Positions 62,701 through 64,000 of a stretch of DNA of 64,000 nucleotides are shown here, one piece after another; the stretch's first letter is position 1; each line of letters starts with the position of its first letter. The position numbers and the translations under genes are program-made. Source of the DNA: Rostratula benghalensis (Eukaryota; Chordata; Aves; Charadriiformes; Rostratulidae); the NCBI GenBank assembly GCA_013399305.1, contig VXAI01000019.1:4880802-4944801 (forward strand), written 5' to 3'. The notes under the pieces were generated by a model, which saw only the letters and a program-made list of their open reading frames with translations, was not told the origin of the DNA and did no database searches.

Positions 62701-64000
62701 GACACCCTTTGGTGACCTAATCCTGGAGCACCCCGACTCAGCCAGAGGTCCAAGCAAGCCAGTGGAGAGAACACGAGGACTTTGAATGCAAGCAGCCATG
62801 GAAGCTGGATGCGTAAACAAGGTGAAATTGAGAGAAGGTTGGGTTTTATATTCTTTTAGGCAAGAAACCAGGGCAGGGGGGAACAAAACGAGCTAGAAAC
62901 TGGGCAAAAAAATGCCTGGTCTGTGAACCTGGACCAAGTTTGCAGTCTGAAGACAGAGCACGCTTAAACCCCCTCCCCAGATCGGGATGCAGGGAAAGCT
63001 CCTGTCCCTCTGCCGAGGTGAGAGGATGCTGCAGAGGCCAGAAGGGACTGGATGGGCACGGTGAGCCCAGGAGCAACTTCCCAAGCAATAAAGCAAGAAC
63101 AGCCCCTGAAGTCACTCAAGGGAGTGACCCACCAGGTCAGCACAGGCTATAGCAGAGGAGACAGAGCAGAAGAGGCAAAGGGAAGCCCTACTGGCCATCG
63201 ACACCTCCACACTCTCGGTTCCTACTGTCCCACTAACGGGTCTGGTCTGAGACATCCCAAAACTACTCAGAACTGGGGGAGGCAAAGAGATCACATTACT
63301 GTTAAGCAGATGAATCGGAAGGTGTTTCTTAATCCCACACTGAGAGAAACAGAAGGTGATGCAATCCTGATTATTCCATTAAATATTAATTACAATGCAG
63401 CTGCTTTCAAGCTCGAACATATTCCTTTAGATAACTGAATTAAGGGACAGGAGAACCAAACGAGCTGCAGGGCTTTGTGTGTATCTGTCATTTCTCAATT
63501 ACATTAAACTGAGTTCTGCAGATCATGCATGGTTATCTCCCAACATTAATTCTGATTAGAGATCCGGGCTTGAAAAAAATATGAAAAATACTCAGGACTC
63601 TCTCTCTCTCCAGTTTGCTCATATGACTCCCAAGATCCTTCCTACTCTTCAAGAAGGCTGAAGAGTCAGTCCTAGGGTATCTTTTCTCCTGACAAATTTT
63701 AATTTGCATGCAGATACCATAGGTTGGATGGCAGTGTTACACACTTCTCTCCTTTCCCTTCTGCTTCAACTCAGTAATCAGACCCCAGTAACAGCAGGGC
63801 AACACCACCAATGAGTTGTACCCTTCAAGTTCAGAGCACTGAAACCTCCGCAAGTTAAGTTTTATAGCAAAGAGCAATAAAGTAACTGCAGACTTTTCAG
63901 ACAGTATCCTTCAAGTAAGTGTGCTCTGGAATTAAGCTTTTACCCTTGCAGAAAGCTCTTCAGATATTCCTTCACGCTGCGTGGGCTGTTACCCTACACC
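59723..64000 (-). other. STOX2 intron 1, distal part: no gene recognised
   Basis: About 4.3 kb to the window edge. There is no CpG island, no recognisable N-terminal STOX2 exon and no repeat apart from short homopolymers (T/C run at 61194-61216). A somewhat GC-richer stretch at 62940-63240 has ORFs on both strands without recognised families. The canonical first exon and promoter must lie further upstream. Confidence 0.65.

Larger units (their letters stand above)
1..64000 (-). other. STOX2: STOX2 transcription unit (partial, 5' end beyond the window)
   Basis: Three coding exons on the minus strand (15527-15679, 6442-8710, 1642-1837) join in phase through GT-AG introns into one uninterrupted protein recognisable as storkhead box 2. 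The visible coding sequence is 2618 nt. The N-terminal exon (about 55 residues in the mammalian protein, from memory) was not found on the minus strand, and exon 15527-15679 opens with a codon split after its first base, so at least one coding exon must lie further upstream. In mammals the first STOX2 intron is very long, so everything from 15680 to the window end is interpreted as intron 1. That extension is inference; the exons are seen directly. Confidence 0.8.

Overview
The window is vertebrate nuclear DNA and almost certainly from a bird. The evidence is a large intron-rich gene and seven clear copies of the CR1 retrotransposon. Several CR1 copies keep the avian 3' end, a 'CCCTTCCAACC' motif followed by an ATTCTATG- or ATTCTGTG-type tail. 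I cannot name the species. There are no prokaryotic-style genes, CRISPR arrays, rRNAs or tRNAs that I can support.

One protein-coding gene is recognisable: STOX2 (storkhead box 2), transcribed on the minus strand. Three coding exons can be placed with canonical splice signals and matching codon phases: 15527-15679 (first half of the winged-helix domain), 6442-8710 (rest of that domain plus most of the protein) and 1642-1837 (C-terminus with the stop codon). Together they encode about 870 residues with no frameshift or stop. That is nearly all of a protein I remember as about 926 aa in human. Only the short N-terminal exon is missing. It should lie beyond position 64000, which makes 15680-64000 mainly the inside of a very long first intron. 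Positions 1-1641 are read as 3' UTR or downstream flank.

Layout: 1-1641 UTR/flank with a repeated palindromic block and A-rich tracts; 1642-15679 the three exons and two introns (4.6 and 6.8 kb), with one CR1 scrap in each intron and one small unlisted plus-strand ORF behind promoter-like motifs; 15680-34300 AT-rich intron 1 with long poly-A tracts; 34300-34700 a sharply bounded CpG island with Sp1 boxes, a perfect RFX X-box and a minus-strand splice donor, the best candidate for an internal STOX2 promoter and alternative first exon; 34810-34855 a poly-C tract interrupted by an assembly gap; 34900-64000 more intron 1 with a long polypurine tract and five CR1 copies, most of them between 52.8 and 59.8 kb.

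If the CpG island is spliced to the 15527-15679 exon, the STOX2 frame meets a stop just upstream of the junction. Translation would then restart at an internal Met just before the winged helix, giving an N-terminally shortened protein. This is the most testable biological prediction from the window. Most other ORFs of 60-150 aa look like chance ORFs in intronic DNA or CR1 remnants.
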